A DNA stretch of 64,000 nucleotides from Methylibium rhizosphaerae (GTDB lineage: Bacteria > Pseudomonadota > Gammaproteobacteria > Burkholderiales > Burkholderiaceae_C). Each line of letters opens with the position of its first letter. Positions within the stretch are counted from its first letter, which is position 1. The notes beneath the pieces were generated by a model. The model was not told where the DNA came from. It searched no databases and was given only the letters and a program-made list of their open reading frames with translations. The stretch covers positions 54,596 through 118,595 of the forward strand of contig NZ_SWAR01000014.1 of assembly GCF_006386545.1 (NCBI RefSeq). The letters run 5' to 3'. A program made the position numbers and the translations under genes. Shown piece by piece: positions 63,691-64,000 of this stretch.

Positions 63691-64000
63691 TCACTCGACA
63701 AACTGCTCGCTGCCGATGATGCCGATCTTGGTGAGGCCGATGCGCTGCGACGAGGCCAGCACATTGGCCACCACCTCGTACTTGGCCTGCTTGTTCGGCC
63801 GCAGATGCACTTCGGGCTGCACCGCCTGTTCGGCCGCGACACGCATCTTGGCCTCCATGTCGGCACGGTCCACCACAGGCAAGCCGTTCCAGTACACGAC
63901 GCTCTTCTCGTCGATGTCGATCTTGACGATCTCGGGCTTGGTGAGGTTCTGCGGCGGCACGCCCACCGGCATGTTCAGGTTCACCGAGTGCAGCTGGATC
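63691..64000 (-). CDS. exbD: biopolymer transporter ExbD, 5' part outside the window
   Basis: C-terminal 102 codons of ExbD. The visible periplasmic domain reads IQLHSVNLNMPVGVPPQ, IVKIDIDEKSVVYWNG, VHLRPNKQAKYEVVANVLAS and LTKIGIIGSEQFVE. The frame is open to the right edge, so the membrane anchor with its conserved Asp and the start lie beyond 64000. It is followed on the same strand by tonB. An exbB gene probably lies further upstream. Confidence 0.92.
   Translation of the reverse strand, partial: IQLHSVNLNMPVGVPPQNLTKPEIVKIDIDEKSVVYWNGLPVVDRADMEAKMRVAAEQAVQPEVHLRPNKQAKYEVVANVLASSQRIGLTKIGIIGSEQFVE

Noticed and set aside
1..64000. Insertion sequences, prophage, integrons, toxin-antitoxin or defence systems
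   Set aside because: No transposase, integrase, attachment-site duplication, phage structural gene, toxin-antitoxin pair or CRISPR-like array was found; composition by eye is uniform across the window.

Overview
The window is a chromosomal segment of a high-GC betaproteobacterium. Gene content points to the Burkholderiales, probably the Rubrivivax/Leptothrix/Methylibium side. Diagnostic blocks include surE-pcm-nlpD-rpoS, map-glnD, hupB-tRNA-Val-ppiD, earP next to efp, a Burkholderiales-type LivKHMGF transporter and a SoxR/MFS pair. No rRNA, insertion sequence, prophage or CRISPR array was found. Genes are packed tightly, often with 1-4 nt start/stop overlaps, and no gap between genes exceeds about 275 bp.

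Layout. 1-2.5 kb: a LytS/LytTR-type two-component pair (the kinase is cut by the left edge) coupled to a secreted GIN-domain protein. 2.4-7.4 kb (minus): a GST, an SDR, an unrecognised 211-aa protein, biotin synthase and an HI0933-type flavoprotein. 7.5-24.6 kb (minus): a 17-kb acyl-CoA catabolic cluster with an acyl-CoA synthetase, a LivKHMGF-type ABC importer, a FadB-like enzyme, a thiolase, two acyl-CoA dehydrogenases, an SDR, a thioesterase, an NADP oxidoreductase and small proteins. These would import, activate and beta-oxidise a carboxylic acid whose identity the sequence does not give. 24.7-31.4 kb: selO-msrB, a YciB-BolA fusion, a parvulin, a DUF1624 membrane protein and rlhA. 31.5-39 kb: purL facing map-glnD. 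39-41 kb: a SoxR regulon in miniature. 41-47 kb (minus): rlmD, a 3'-5' exonuclease, rpoS, nlpD, pcm and surE. 47-51 kb: a quinone oxidoreductase and a NarL-type two-component pair. 51-54 kb (minus): hupB, tRNA-Val, ppiD and tRNA-His behind a near-consensus promoter. 54-58 kb: tartrate dehydrogenase and haloacetate dehalogenase with a divergent LysR regulator, an EamA exporter and pgsA. 58.6-62.8 kb: a TonB-C lipoprotein, uvrC, and earP with its substrate efp. 62.9-64 kb: tonB and the 3' part of exbD.

Most of the window is housekeeping or familiar catabolism, and I do not see a clearly new multi-gene system. The unusual items are local: a YciB-BolA fusion; a REP-like palindromic element inserted in frame in an acyl-CoA dehydrogenase; the intact 3' tail of a lost GNAT acetyltransferase gene wedged between two catabolic genes; a 41-codon upstream ORF between a SoxR-type promoter and its MFS gene; a LivF ATPase whose Walker A lysine is arginine; and a recurring leaderless architecture, with a -10-like hexamer 6-10 nt before the ATG and no Shine-Dalgarno.
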